The notes under the pieces are model-generated. The model made no database searches. It was not told the origin of the DNA and was given only the letters and a program-made list of their open reading frames with translations. 64,000 bases of DNA from Muribaculaceae bacterium (GTDB lineage Bacteria; Bacteroidota; Bacteroidia; Bacteroidales; Muribaculaceae). The stretch spans positions 124,001 to 188,000 of the forward strand of contig JAFYYI010000034.1 in NCBI GenBank assembly GCA_017557665.1, written 5' to 3'. Positions 16,487 through 25,529 of the stretch are shown in pieces (within the stretch, counting starts at the first letter, position 1; every line of letters starts with the position of its first letter). The translations under genes were made by a program, and so were the position numbers.

Positions 16487-16499
16487 CGACATAGCCCTG

Positions 16500-17540
16500 A
16501 TGAAGCCCATAAAGCAGCAACAAGTCATCAGCCACCTCAAGCGATGGGCCGACCACCTCAAGCGATGCACCTTCCACATTAAGCGATGGGCCAGCCTGAT
16601 CAAGCGATGGACCAGCCGTGAGCATCTGTGGATGACGGTGCCCATTGCCTGTGCTGTGGCTTTTGTGCTGCTGGTAATGATCAAGAGTTGCCAAGGCATC
16701 ACCTACAGTCGCAGCGACGAGTGCAAATTGTTGCTGCTGGGATACTCCAACCCTGAGGCGCAAGTCATTCTCGAAACGCTGACCAAGGAGCAAACTGACA
16801 GCCTGATTGCACGCATCGGGCACGACACGCTCGTTTGCCCCGTCATAACTCACCGCTACTTCATCGCCGACAAACTGGACCGCTATCTTGCCTTCCACAA
16901 GAGTGACACTGCGGTTACTCTTAACGACATCATCGCCATTGTCAATGCAGGTAGCGATCGCAAGGGTTACGAAGTGTCAACTCTGTGTGACACGACAAAG
17001 GGCTATCTGATTCTGGTCAACAAATACCATCATCTGCCCAAGAACTACAAGCGTCAAGACATGGTGCCGTTCGATAAAAGTTGTTCCTATAAAGGGAATC
17101 AGGCTGTGCAAGCAGTTGTAGATGCTTTTGTCAAGATGCAGCAAGCGTGCAAGAAAGAGACCGACTGCATGCTCATGGTCAGCTCGTCCTATCGCACATT
17201 CAACGAACAGCACTACTCTCACAGTGTTTACCATGACAAACTCGCTGCACAACCCGGTCACAGCGAGCACCAGGCGGGTCTTGCTCTTGACATCACGTCG
17301 ATGGAGCATCCCGAGAAATGGAGTTTCGGCAAATCCAAGGAGGGTGCCTGGATACGTGAGAACTGCCACAAGTATGGCTTCGTCCTGCGTTATCCCGAAG
17401 GTAAAAGCCGCATCACAGGCTATGATTACGAGCCATGGCACTTACGCTATGTGGGCACCGAAGCAGCCCAACGCATGCACGATGAGGGATTGACCTTTGA
17501 CGAATACTATGCTTACTATGTGGAGAGGGAAACCAGATAA
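16500..17540 (+). CDS. VanY-like D-alanyl-D-alanine carboxypeptidase, membrane-anchored
   Basis: The C-terminal ~180 residues are a peptidase M15 (VanY) zinc domain: SSYRTFNEQ, GHSEHQAGLALDI (HxxxxxxD ligands), then YEPWHLRYVG with the last His. It cleaves the terminal D-Ala from peptidoglycan stems. A transmembrane helix near residue 45 would place it in the periplasm. The cytoplasmic N-terminus carries four consecutive 7-residue repeats of the form H-L-K-R-W-A-x. ATG 16500 avoids overlap with msrA; ATG 16458 is also in frame. The 3' end overlaps the convergent gene by 25 bp. Confidence 0.88.
   Translation: MKPIKQQQVISHLKRWADHLKRCTFHIKRWASLIKRWTSREHLWMTVPIACAVAFVLLVMIKSCQGITYSRSDECKLLLLGYSNPEAQVILETLTKEQTDSLIARIGHDTLVCPVITHRYFIADKLDRYLAFHKSDTAVTLNDIIAIVNAGSDRKGYEVSTLCDTTKGYLILVNKYHHLPKNYKRQDMVPFDKSCSYKGNQAVQAVVDAFVKMQQACKKETDCMLMVSSSYRTFNEQHYSHSVYHDKLAAQPGHSEHQAGLALDITSMEHPEKWSFGKSKEGAWIRENCHKYGFVLRYPEGKSRITGYDYEPWHLRYVGTEAAQRMHDEGLTFDEYYAYYVERETR
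16533..16616 (+). repeat. Four 21-bp in-frame repeats (HLKRWAx)
   Basis: Four back-to-back 21-bp units at 16533, 16554, 16575 and 16596 share AAGCGATG. They encode HLKRWAD, HLKRCTF, HIKRWAS and LIKRWTS, a strongly basic amphipathic heptad just before the transmembrane helix of the VanY-like protein. Confidence 0.85.
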
Positions 17541-18553
17541 CGATTGCCACTGGTCTTGATGGAGAAACTGCCGCACAGGCCGTGGCGACTGCCCATGGCA
17601 GCAGTGACCATGCCCATCGTCATGCGCAGGTTCACCTCAACACATGGATTCAAGGCTATTTTACCGTTTTCATCCCAATATAGCATCATATCGATGCCTA
17701 ACGGCCCGTCATAATGCGGTGCAATCCTATCATCTATGGCCATAAGGACCTGGCCTATCACAGGGTCAAGATCGGGATACAAACCCAATAGCATCTCATG
17801 TAAATCCTCCATCGGGGCTACCCTACCCGTCCCGAATTGGCTATGGAAATCGCTGTCAAAGACTGAATAGCCCATCAAAGACACATTGCCGTCACGGCAC
17901 ATGCACTCGATGGCAAAATCCTGAACACGGTCCAAGCCCTCCTCACACAGGAGGGACCCTTGCCGTCGCAAGGCTCCGTCGATCCATCGCGGCACGTGGT
18001 TGTCGCCCATCGGGTCGATGACACGATAGATGCCCTTGCCACTGCCCGACCACGGCATCTTGAGGTAACAGCCGGGATGGGCCAGCATGAAAGCCGTGAC
18101 ATCCTCCTGCTTGTTCAACTCCACAGGAGGTGGCGAGAAAGCATTATCCAAGGCCTCATGCACCTTGATGGTCATACGGCGATGTGATAAGCGACGAATC
18201 CGGTCCAACTGCTCGTCGGTCGGCAGATAATCGGGTGAAACGCACACTTGCAACAGCTGGTGTCGCAGCGTGGCATCCCAGCCCCACGGATGGATGCGAC
18301 AAGGGCCCAAGTCAGCGATTTGACTCATTGGAATGGGCGTAACATCCAGGCGATGGTCTTGCAACCAGCGTCGGTCCTCATCAATCGGAGCATCATCGGG
18401 AACAGCTACAAAAGCCCTTGGTGTCGCCAGCCATGACTGCAACAGACGCAGGTCATGACGAAAGCGTCGGGCAAAGGGCGGCGCGGTGTAGTTGTGTGCA
18501 CCGTGGGCCAATGCCAGGTCGTGCTCGGGATTGAAAAGATAGACGTCAACCAT
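17516..18553 (-). CDS. ATP-grasp-like protein of unknown function
   Basis: 346 aa from ATG 18553; an ATG 39 bp further up reads through a palindromic repeat and is less likely. The start MVDVYLFNPEHDLALA is distinctive for a Bacteroidetes family without a known role. The second half looks like an ATP-grasp fold: YLKMPWSGSGKGIYRV (ATP-binding strand and Gly loop), then LLCEEGL...QDFAIE, and GPLGIDMMLY...NPCVEVNLRMTMG (metal-binding acidic and Asn residues). A carboxylate-amine ligase activity is a reasonable guess. It is the last gene of the TIGR04076-engB-GH2 unit. Confidence 0.72.
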   Translation of the reverse strand: MVDVYLFNPEHDLALAHGAHNYTAPPFARRFRHDLRLLQSWLATPRAFVAVPDDAPIDEDRRWLQDHRLDVTPIPMSQIADLGPCRIHPWGWDATLRHQLLQVCVSPDYLPTDEQLDRIRRLSHRRMTIKVHEALDNAFSPPPVELNKQEDVTAFMLAHPGCYLKMPWSGSGKGIYRVIDPMGDNHVPRWIDGALRRQGSLLCEEGLDRVQDFAIECMCRDGNVSLMGYSVFDSDFHSQFGTGRVAPMEDLHEMLLGLYPDLDPVIGQVLMAIDDRIAPHYDGPLGIDMMLYWDENGKIALNPCVEVNLRMTMGMVTAAMGSRHGLCGSFSIKTSGNRYLVSLST

Positions 18554-18560
18554 GATGAAA

Positions 18561-18591
18561 TGAGGGTGGCAATGCCACCCTCTACAGAACA
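18561..18591. repeat. Palindromic REP-like element (family A, copy 3)
   Basis: GAGGGTGGC-AAT-GCCACCCTC is a 9-bp stem with a 3-nt loop, followed by TACAGAACA. The GGTGGCrATGCCACC core and the following TACAGAACA also occur twice at 39.1 kb. It sits between the GH2 stop codon and the start of the ATP-grasp-like gene. Confidence 0.7.
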
Positions 18592-18592
18592 A

Positions 18593-21001
18593 TTATTTCA
18601 CGTTGATGTTGATGCTGGATTTCATGCCGGTGGCGGGATCCTTGACCGTTAGGGTCATTAAGCCCGGGGTTTTACCGGCTTGGCAAACGACTACCAACTG
18701 GCCGTGGAAGAGACTCATCTGAGGTTCGGTAAACGGTTCCAGCGAGGTGGCATCGCCATTGCACGCGGCCTTAAAGGTTCCTGCTCCCGTCACGCTGAAT
18801 TGCAATTTGTTGGCAGCATCGGGGCACAGGGTGCCGTTCTTATCGACGAGGCTCACTGTGATATAGGCGAGGTCGTTGCCGTCGGCCTTGATCGTCTTGC
18901 GTTCAGGTTCAAGCAAAATCTTTTTGGGCTTGCCTGCGGTCTTTATTACCTGTTGCCCTGCCTTGTTGCCGTTTTCGTCATAGACTACCACCTTCAATTC
19001 ACCGGGCTGGTAAACCACATCGCGCCAACGCAAGCGGTAACGGTCCAAGCGAGTGGTATCGTTCTTGGTGATGCGTCCTTGGCTCTTGCCGTTGACAAAG
19101 AGCTCAGCGGTGGGATAGTCGGTATAGCAATAGACGGGCGTCACTTTGCCCTTGCGGTCGGGCCAAGTCCAATGAGGCAGCAGATGGATGGTGTGTTCCT
19201 GCTTGTTCCAGTGGCTGCGATAGAGGTAGTAACGGTCTTTGGGCAGACCAGCCAGGTCGCAAATGCCGAAATAGCTGCTGCGCGAAGGCCAGTATTCGTC
19301 GTAAGGGGTCGGTTCACCCAGATAGTCATAGCCTGTCCACACGAACTCGCCCACTGTCCAGTCGAAGTCGTCCTGCATCTTCCAGTCATCGTCGGGCAGG
19401 TTGCTCCACCAGCAATACTCCACATCATAGCCTGAGCACTGGCCATCGGGCCATGCCTTGTTGGTGGCCACAGTGTCGGGGAAGTAGTAATGTCCGCGTG
19501 AGCTCACGGTCGAGGCTGTCTCACTGCCCAGAATAAAGCCCTGCGGCAAGCGTTCTATCATTTCCTCATACTTGTGGAGACGGTAGTTATATCCCGGCAC
19601 GTCGGCCATCTGAGCGAAGCCGCACCAGATCGCGCCGTCGGCCTGGTCCATGCCACAAGTCACCATGCGCGAGGGGTCATACTGGTGACACAGGGCAATG
19701 AGGTCTTTGTAGCGCTTCACGCCCTCGGGCTTCCACTGTTCGGGTATCTCGTTGCCCACGCTCCACATGATGATGCTGGGATGATTGCGGTGGTTGAGCA
19801 CCAGGTTGCGGATGTCCTTCTGCCACCATTCATCCCAATAGAGGCCATAGCCGTTGCGCACCTTAGGCTCCTTCCACCCGTCAAAACTCTCGGCCATAAC
19901 CATCATGCCCAGGCTGTCACAGACCTCCATCTGCATCGTCGAGGGCATGTTGTGACTGGTGCGGATGGCATCGGCGCCCATCGCCTTCATCATCTCAATC
20001 TGACGGATAAGGGCAGTCTTGTTGACAGCAGCGCCCAAGGGGCCCAAGTCGTGATGCAAGCACACGCCCTTGATGCTGCGGCGCACGCCGTTGAGCTGGA
20101 AACCGCCTTCCTTGCTGAAAGACACGGTTCGGATGCCCACCTTTTGAGTCTGGCGGTCAATCTCCTCATCGTCACATTTCAGGACGGCAGTGATATTGTA
20201 AAGATAGGGATGCTCGGGAGACCACAACTGGGGATTCTCGACATACAACGTCATGGCATAATGACAAACACCATCAGGCTTGGACCAGTTTCTTGCCACT
20301 TCGCGGCCAGTGGCATCCTTGAGCGAAACCTCCAATACATAATTACACTCATATCCTTTTAACGGCCATGAATCATGCTCAACTTTCAGATGTGCAAAGC
20401 CATACTCATCCATTGTCTCAAGAGTCTGCACAAAAAGCCCCCAGGTTTGCAATGCATTCTCTCCACGCGACATCACTAGTTTGACGGGGCGGTAAATGCC
20501 GCCACCGGGATACCAGCGGTTGCTCTCTTCTTTATTTTCAAGGCTTACTTCCAAAGTGTTCGGAGTACCATCGTTCTCTAAATTGGAGACATTGACGATA
20601 AAGGCGTTGTATCCGTAGGCCCAATGCCCCGCCTCGCGACCGTTGACATAGACATGAGCATCGGCCATAGCACCATCAAAGACCAATTCGGCATGTTTGT
20701 ATTCCTCAGGCACGGTGAACGTGGTCCTGTAATAACCCTTGCCAATCCAAGGCAGCGCGCCAGAGCGGCCCGACTTCTCAGTGGCGACGTTCTCGCCGTT
20801 TTCCTTGATGGCGACGACCTGCAGGTCCCATTTCTTGTCAAACGGCCCACTGATGGCCCAATCATGGGGCACGGTCACGGGTTGCCATGTGATGGAGTCA
20901 CGTGAGAACTCCCAGCCCTCGTTGAGGAATAACTCGCGATGGCTTTGTGCCACTGCGGTGGTGGCGACAAGCACCGATACCAAAGTTAATATCTTTCTCA
21001 T
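18593..21001 (-). CDS. Glycoside hydrolase family 2 (beta-galactosidase-like)
   Basis: Secreted glycosidase of 802 aa with a signal peptide (cleaved near VAQ/SHR). The order is a sugar-binding jelly roll ([25 protein letters not shown]), an Ig-like domain, then the TIM barrel starting [12 protein letters not shown]. The acid/base is Glu418 in SVGNEIPEQ and the nucleophile Glu494 in LGSETAST, 76 residues apart as usual in GH2. Beta-galactosidase is likely but glucuronidase or mannosidase cannot be excluded. The ATG overlaps the engB stop (ATGA), so the two are translationally coupled. No SusC/SusD pair is attached. Confidence 0.93.
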   Translation of the reverse strand: MRKILTLVSVLVATTAVAQSHRELFLNEGWEFSRDSITWQPVTVPHDWAISGPFDKKWDLQVVAIKENGENVATEKSGRSGALPWIGKGYYRTTFTVPEEYKHAELVFDGAMADAHVYVNGREAGHWAYGYNAFIVNVSNLENDGTPNTLEVSLENKEESNRWYPGGGIYRPVKLVMSRGENALQTWGLFVQTLETMDEYGFAHLKVEHDSWPLKGYECNYVLEVSLKDATGREVARNWSKPDGVCHYAMTLYVENPQLWSPEHPYLYNITAVLKCDDEEIDRQTQKVGIRTVSFSKEGGFQLNGVRRSIKGVCLHHDLGPLGAAVNKTALIRQIEMMKAMGADAIRTSHNMPSTMQMEVCDSLGMMVMAESFDGWKEPKVRNGYGLYWDEWWQKDIRNLVLNHRNHPSIIMWSVGNEIPEQWKPEGVKRYKDLIALCHQYDPSRMVTCGMDQADGAIWCGFAQMADVPGYNYRLHKYEEMIERLPQGFILGSETASTVSSRGHYYFPDTVATNKAWPDGQCSGYDVEYCWWSNLPDDDWKMQDDFDWTVGEFVWTGYDYLGEPTPYDEYWPSRSSYFGICDLAGLPKDRYYLYRSHWNKQEHTIHLLPHWTWPDRKGKVTPVYCYTDYPTAELFVNGKSQGRITKNDTTRLDRYRLRWRDVVYQPGELKVVVYDENGNKAGQQVIKTAGKPKKILLEPERKTIKADGNDLAYITVSLVDKNGTLCPDAANKLQFSVTGAGTFKAACNGDATSLEPFTEPQMSLFHGQLVVVCQAGKTPGLMTLTVKDPATGMKSSININVK

Positions 21002-21603
21002 TGTTCTTTCAGTTGCTTGTTGATGGTGTCAATGTAATTCAGCACTTCGTCACGGCCACGGGCGTCCTCGCTCGAGGTCATGAAAATGGGGGGCAGTTCC
21101 TCCCAGGTCTTGCGCAGCACCTTCTTGTAATCCTCGACAGCGGCAGGGCCTGCGACCTTGCCGAGCTTGTCCATCTTGGTGAACACAATAGAGAACGGCA
21201 CGCCGTGCTCGCCCAGCCACTCCATGAACTCAAGGTCTATCTTCTGCGGCTTGATACGGCTGTCGACGAGGACAAAGAGGTTAGTCATCTGCTCTCGTCC
21301 CAGCACATATCCTTGAATCATACGCCAGAGCTTATCGCGGTCTTCCTTGCTGCGCTTGGCATAGCCATAGCCCGGCAGGTCGACGATATACCACTCGCCA
21401 TTGATGAGGAAATGGTTGATGAGCATGGTCTTGCCAGGAGTAGCACTGGTCTTGGCGAGCGCCTTGCGACCAGTGAGCATGTTGATTAGCGACGACTTGC
21501 CCACGTTGCTCCGCCCGATGAATGCATACTCGGGCAACGAGCTGTCAGGGCACTTGCGGTAGTCGCTGTTGCTGATGGTGAATTCGGCAGATTTGATGTT
21601 CAT
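20998..21603 (-). CDS. engB: Ribosome biogenesis GTPase EngB (YsxC/YihA)
   Basis: Small TRAFAC GTPase needed for large ribosomal subunit assembly. G1 [12 protein letters not shown] (~residue 29), G2 region TSATPGKT, G3 DLPGYGYA, G4 TKMD and a C-terminal TSS G5 are all present in 201 aa. It is followed with a 4-bp ATGA overlap by the GH2 gene and preceded 48 bp upstream by a TIGR04076 protein gene. Confidence 0.96.
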   Translation of the reverse strand: MNIKSAEFTISNSDYRKCPDSSLPEYAFIGRSNVGKSSLINMLTGRKALAKTSATPGKTMLINHFLINGEWYIVDLPGYGYAKRSKEDRDKLWRMIQGYVLGREQMTNLFVLVDSRIKPQKIDLEFMEWLGEHGVPFSIVFTKMDKLGKVAGPAAVEDYKKVLRKTWEELPPIFMTSSEDARGRDEVLNYIDTINKQLKEQ

Positions 21604-21614
21604 ATTATTATCAG

Positions 21615-21660
21615 TTTATTTGTTCTAGAAGATCTAGATAATCTAGATGTCCTAGAGGGT
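21615..21660. repeat. TCTAGA-rich low-complexity spacer
   Basis: Four CTAGA-like units (TCTAGA, TCTAGA, TCTAGA, CCTAGA) lie within ~40 bp between engB and the upstream gene and into the latter's last codons. Self-complementary, with no T-tract. Confidence 0.45.
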
Positions 21661-21981
21661 TTCTAAATAGAACGAGACGGGGCGAAAGCCATCGTTACAC
21701 GAGATCATCGCCGAATGTGGATTCTGCATCCACCCGTCATAGAAGTCACCCTCGCCACGTGCCAAAGCCTCAACAAAGGGGCGCATCGACTCCCATGCAC
21801 TCTCACACAAGCCCTCGGGCCGCTGAGCGTCCACAGCAATGAACGTCTGCCCGATGGTAATGTCACAAGTGTGCTCGATAGGGTTCTCGAAACGCTCCAT
21901 CAGGTCACGATAAACCGTCTGACGCATGGCCGTGATGCGCACACGCTTCAAGGTGTTATTGTTGTCTGGATTATCATTCAT
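21652..21981 (-). CDS. TIGR04076 family small protein
   Basis: 109 aa. The pattern KRVRITAMRQTVYRDL, then GQTFIAVD....PEGLCESAW....PFVEALARG.GDF and a final SCNDGFRPVSFYLE matches the TIGR04076 family, whose function is unknown. No signal peptide. ATG 21981 is 5 nt after a TAACTTTG box with a perfectly spaced TTTG, which excludes the further upstream ATG at 22017 and predicts an essentially leaderless mRNA. First gene of the unit with engB and GH2. Confidence 0.83.
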   Translation of the reverse strand: MNDNPDNNNTLKRVRITAMRQTVYRDLMERFENPIEHTCDITIGQTFIAVDAQRPEGLCESAWESMRPFVEALARGEGDFYDGWMQNPHSAMISCNDGFRPVSFYLETL

Positions 21982-21986
21982 GTGCG

Positions 21987-22018
21987 CAAAGTTACAAATA
22001 ATCTCCCAAAAACGCAAA
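21987..22018 (-). promoter_or_regulatory. Promoter of the TIGR04076-engB-GH2 unit
   Basis: - strand: TTTG (22015-22018), 20 bp, TAACTTTG (21987-21994). Only 5 nt separate the box from the ATG. Confidence 0.8.
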
Positions 22019-22053
22019 CATCGCCACAGGGCACCCCCGCCGCTGGCACAGAG

Positions 22054-22095
22054 AAAAAAACGAGACGAGGAGCCTTCAATCAGGCGCCCCGTCTC
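22054..22095 (-). terminator. Terminator of the SusC/SusD locus
   Basis: GAGACG and CGTCTC arms with an inner GGC/GCC stem (22062-22095) are followed on the - strand by seven T (22054-22060). It lies about 60 nt after the stop of the last gene of the locus. Confidence 0.82.
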
Positions 22096-22155
22096 TACAG
22101 GTAATAGATGATATGTTAAGAAACTGTAATAATTATCAGTCTAAATGTCATCTGA

Positions 22156-24045
22156 TTAATGTGTCAGGATGTAGTCAATCAGCAGGTTGACATCGGCGAT
22201 GTTCACCTCTTGGTCGCCGTTAACGTCACCAATCGAGGAAGTGTCACCAGTCAGAACCATATTGATCAGGAAGTTAACATCGGCAATATTAACCTCACGG
22301 TCACGGTTCACATCGAAGATGTTGAAGTCGGGCTTCTCACCCTGCATGAACTTGTAATCCAAGTAAGCACCGGGGAACTCAAAGCGAACTACAGCTTCAC
22401 GGTAGGGAACGCCCTCGGGAAGAGGCTCGGCAGTTACCTTAGCGTTAACGTGATTGTCGAACTCACCGTTTTCCTCACCGTCAGTCAACTCGATAGAGAG
22501 CCACTCGGGAACGTCTTCACCATTGCAGGTGAGGGTCCAACCCTCGTCAACACTGGGCGTGTAGGCGAAGAACTCAATACTGCGGGTAACCAGTTGCTGA
22601 CCGGCCTCCTCATAGAGAACCTTCTCCATCAAACCACCCTCGTTGGGGAATTTGAACTCACCATCCTCAAGACCATAGGAGAACGTGAGGAAGGGATTCT
22701 GGATGTCAAGGAAGATGGACAGACCAGTCATCATGGTGTTGTCATCACCAGCGAAGAAGTGGTTCAGACCCTCATAAACGTAACGGCCAGAGAAGTTGCC
22801 ATCCTCATCGTTGAGACCACGCTTGAGGTAAGCCAACTCACCAAAGCCCTCGTCGGTGTGATCATCGCTGATGATCAGAGCCGAGAAGTCCTTCAGGCCT
22901 TCCATACCCTCATCATTGTAACCGTCAATCACCACCAAGATGGGGAAATCGATGGTGGGGGTATATTCAACCTCCAAGCCATCCTCCTCGTCATAGACGT
23001 TGAACTTAACCAACTCAGCATTTCCGGGCACGAGGGTAGCACGACCGGTAGCAATCATTTCACCGGGCTCCTCGGGCAGAACAACAGCATCTACCTCGTC
23101 ATAGGCGGGAATCGAGTCCAGCTTGTAGATCTTGCAAGTCATGTCCACCTGTTCGGTCACCTCAATCAGAGCGCAATCCAGGAAAATCGACCTGAGCAGA
23201 TAGGGGTGTGTCGGTTTCTCAAAAGCCTGAGCGATACCGTCCATGCGGAGAACGCGGGTCACACCGTCACGGGTAGTGGTACCACCGTTCTTACCGAACC
23301 ACCAACCATTATCGTTGCGGCCGTAGGGGTCCATACCACTGTAATAGGTGAAAGGATACTCCTGGTCACCATTCAGACCACCAAAGCTGCAGTTCTTACT
23401 GGTGACAATCACGTTACCACCCTCTTCAACATCGCTGAAGATCTCGTCGGCAGCGGAGGCAGACAGAATGTTGGAGAAATAAACGGCATCAACCTTGTTG
23501 CCATTCATCTTGTGGCCTTTCAGGTAGTAGTTATACCACTTGCCACCATCCTGTACCCACATGCTGGGCACGGAGTCAACCTCCCATTCATAAGTAACAT
23601 CAAGGTCACAGCCCTCGGGAGAGTAGGTAATCCACTGCTTCACATATTGGCCAGCATCGTCGTAAGCATACTGCTGAACGTCCCATTCAAACTTCACTTC
23701 GTCGGAAGCGCCCTCGGCAACACCATGGAAAGTGTATTCAGCGTAGGGCTTCATGAACAGGTAGCAAGCATAAGCCATACCATCCAGAGTGCCGTCAGGA
23801 AGGACGAACATATTGCCGGGGAATGCACCGGCAGGACGCTGATAGAAAGGCTCGAGTGTACCAGCCTTCTTGGGAGCCTTGGCTACGGGAGCACCAAGTT
23901 CACGCATCTGAGCCTCCTTCATGAGGTTCTTGGGGTGCTGCATAAGCTGCGGACGCATAGCTGTCGTTTTCTGGACAGGCTTGAGCTGTGCGCTAGCGGT
24001 AGTCACCATCAGAGCTGCAGCAGCTAAAAGTAAAATCTTCTTCAT
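22156..24045 (-). CDS. Secreted protein with BACON-like module and C-terminal dockerin-type repeats
   Basis: 629 aa with a signal peptide (cleaved near TASA/Q). After a charged linker, a ~430-residue region of unknown fold begins FYQRPAGAFPGNMF; it includes GWWFGKNGG and a segment ending in DGIAQAFEKP.HPYLLRS. Residues ~505-570 look like a BACON/beta-sandwich unit (YREAVVRFE..GAYLDYKF). The last ~55 residues are two dockerin-type loops, DVNRDREVNIADVN and DVNGDQEVNIADVN. It is last in the SusC/SusD locus; the 54965-56746 product is a full-length paralogue. Function unknown; a surface-exposed ligand-binding role is inferred. Confidence 0.82.
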   Translation of the reverse strand: MKKILLLAAAALMVTTASAQLKPVQKTTAMRPQLMQHPKNLMKEAQMRELGAPVAKAPKKAGTLEPFYQRPAGAFPGNMFVLPDGTLDGMAYACYLFMKPYAEYTFHGVAEGASDEVKFEWDVQQYAYDDAGQYVKQWITYSPEGCDLDVTYEWEVDSVPSMWVQDGGKWYNYYLKGHKMNGNKVDAVYFSNILSASAADEIFSDVEEGGNVIVTSKNCSFGGLNGDQEYPFTYYSGMDPYGRNDNGWWFGKNGGTTTRDGVTRVLRMDGIAQAFEKPTHPYLLRSIFLDCALIEVTEQVDMTCKIYKLDSIPAYDEVDAVVLPEEPGEMIATGRATLVPGNAELVKFNVYDEEDGLEVEYTPTIDFPILVVIDGYNDEGMEGLKDFSALIISDDHTDEGFGELAYLKRGLNDEDGNFSGRYVYEGLNHFFAGDDNTMMTGLSIFLDIQNPFLTFSYGLEDGEFKFPNEGGLMEKVLYEEAGQQLVTRSIEFFAYTPSVDEGWTLTCNGEDVPEWLSIELTDGEENGEFDNHVNAKVTAEPLPEGVPYREAVVRFEFPGAYLDYKFMQGEKPDFNIFDVNRDREVNIADVNFLINMVLTGDTSSIGDVNGDQEVNIADVNLLIDYILTH

Positions 24046-24112
24046 AATAAATGAATTGGTTATTAATATGAGTTAATAAAATTGTTATTGGTTTCTAATG
24101 ATTAACCGGCAA

Positions 24113-24141
24113 CCAGGGTCTCAAGGTCATCAAGACCCTGG
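24113..24141 (-). other. Hairpin between DUF4302 and dockerin-protein genes
   Basis: CCAGGGTCT/AGACCCTGG, 9 bp, with an 11-nt loop and no T-tract, inside the 115-bp gap. It may act as a partial terminator or as an mRNA stability element separating levels of the last gene from the rest. Confidence 0.55.
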
Positions 24142-24160
24142 CTGTCGATTTGTTGTCGCA

Positions 24161-25501
24161 TTACTGGATTACCCAGTACAGATAGTTAGCCGATTGGCCT
24201 TTCTCGACCAGCTTCAAGTTCACAGGAGCGAGCAAGGAGTTGGCTTGAATCTCATAGGTTAATTCACCCATGGCCTTAACAATGGCGTCCATTGACGGGC
24301 ATTTTGAGCGATAGAGCTGACCGGCGGCATTGCCTTCGGGCTGAATCTCAAACTTAACCTGCGTTTCGCTGACGGGCGTGATCTGCATGTAGAAGGTGGG
24401 CTTGTAGGTAGTAGCACCCTTCTTGACATTGAAGATCAACTCGAAGCAGTTGTTGGCGGGCAGATAATCGATCTGCGCAAAGACAAACTTCGACTTGTTA
24501 TAGGTGTTCAGCTCATCGGCAAGGGTGGTCATCCATGAAGAGTAGCTACCACCTACCTTGTCGGCATCCATGCGCCACTTGAGGGTCGTCGTGGTGAACA
24601 CGGTGCTCAGGTGGTCGGCAGTCATGGTCGTCTGGTTATCGTCGCGGCAAAGCAGCGAGCCATCGGCCTGACGGATGAAGTTCCTGATCGTGTAACCGTC
24701 GAGGGTGATGGGCTCCATGAACGAGAGACCGTCATGGGTGATGATCACGTTGTGCTCCTCGGCAGTGGAGATCTCATCGGCACCCTCACGGAACATCTTC
24801 AAGATGCTGGAGGCACCATTCTTGACGATCCAGCGGGTGTTGTTCGGCAGGTTGATGAACACATAAGGAATCCTGGCATGGAAGAAGGAATCGGCCATAG
24901 CGACAACCTCGTCCATGTAAACCTCGTCTTCTACAGTCGAGGGAACACGGGTCATGATCATGTCGATACCATACTTCTTACCGGTGATATAGAGCGTGTC
25001 GTTGGAGTACTTCATGAGGTCGAACTCATAGTCACCCTCGTGTCCGTAACCGGTCTCATCGGTCTCCTCTTCACTCATGCTGGGGATATCCTCGGGGTCG
25101 GCAAACAGGTGGAAGTACTTATTGAAACTGTTGAACGAGAGAACGGGGCCGTTATCGGTCACAACCTCCCACAGCGAGGTCTGGCTACCATAGGCTACAG
25201 AACCCTGGGTGCCGCCTTCGACGGAGCTGATCCACTTGTTCTTGCCCGAAATGACTACCGAACCGTTCTTGTTGAAGGTCATCAGATAGACGTAACCGGG
25301 CTCCTTGCTGTTGGCATAGTACTCCATCTGCCACTTACCGCCATTACTGGTAAGGATATCAGTGTACATGGCCTGTGCCTTATCGAGACGTGCTACAGCA
25401 TCCTCGTCAAAGATTTCATCAACCTCGTTTTTGCACGAGCCCAGCGAGAGCGAAGCCAGTGCCACAAGCGTTAACAAAGAGATATTTAAAAACTTCTTCA
25501 T
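24161..25501 (-). CDS. DUF4302 lipoprotein
   Basis: 446 aa with a lipobox (LGSC, Cys23). Start of the mature part, then AMYTDILTSNGGKWQMEYY and YVYLMTFNKNGSV, is the pattern of DUF4302, a family seen in Bacteroidetes uptake loci beside SusC/SusD and the TIGR04549 metallohydrolase. Probably on the outer-membrane surface; its ligand is unknown. It follows the metallohydrolase gene by 28 bp. Confidence 0.85.
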   Translation of the reverse strand: MKKFLNISLLTLVALASLSLGSCKNEVDEIFDEDAVARLDKAQAMYTDILTSNGGKWQMEYYANSKEPGYVYLMTFNKNGSVVISGKNKWISSVEGGTQGSVAYGSQTSLWEVVTDNGPVLSFNSFNKYFHLFADPEDIPSMSEEETDETGYGHEGDYEFDLMKYSNDTLYITGKKYGIDMIMTRVPSTVEDEVYMDEVVAMADSFFHARIPYVFINLPNNTRWIVKNGASSILKMFREGADEISTAEEHNVIITHDGLSFMEPITLDGYTIRNFIRQADGSLLCRDDNQTTMTADHLSTVFTTTTLKWRMDADKVGGSYSSWMTTLADELNTYNKSKFVFAQIDYLPANNCFELIFNVKKGATTYKPTFYMQITPVSETQVKFEIQPEGNAAGQLYRSKCPSMDAIVKAMGELTYEIQANSLLAPVNLKLVEKGQSANYLYWVIQ

Positions 25502-25529
25502 TTTTTTATCAAGATGTTAAGGTGATACA

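Noticed and set aside
22159..24027. 622-aa open frame on the + strand antisense to the dockerin-tailed gene
   Set aside because: The - strand protein has a signal peptide, a paralogue and calcium loops; the antisense product has low-complexity composition and no motif.
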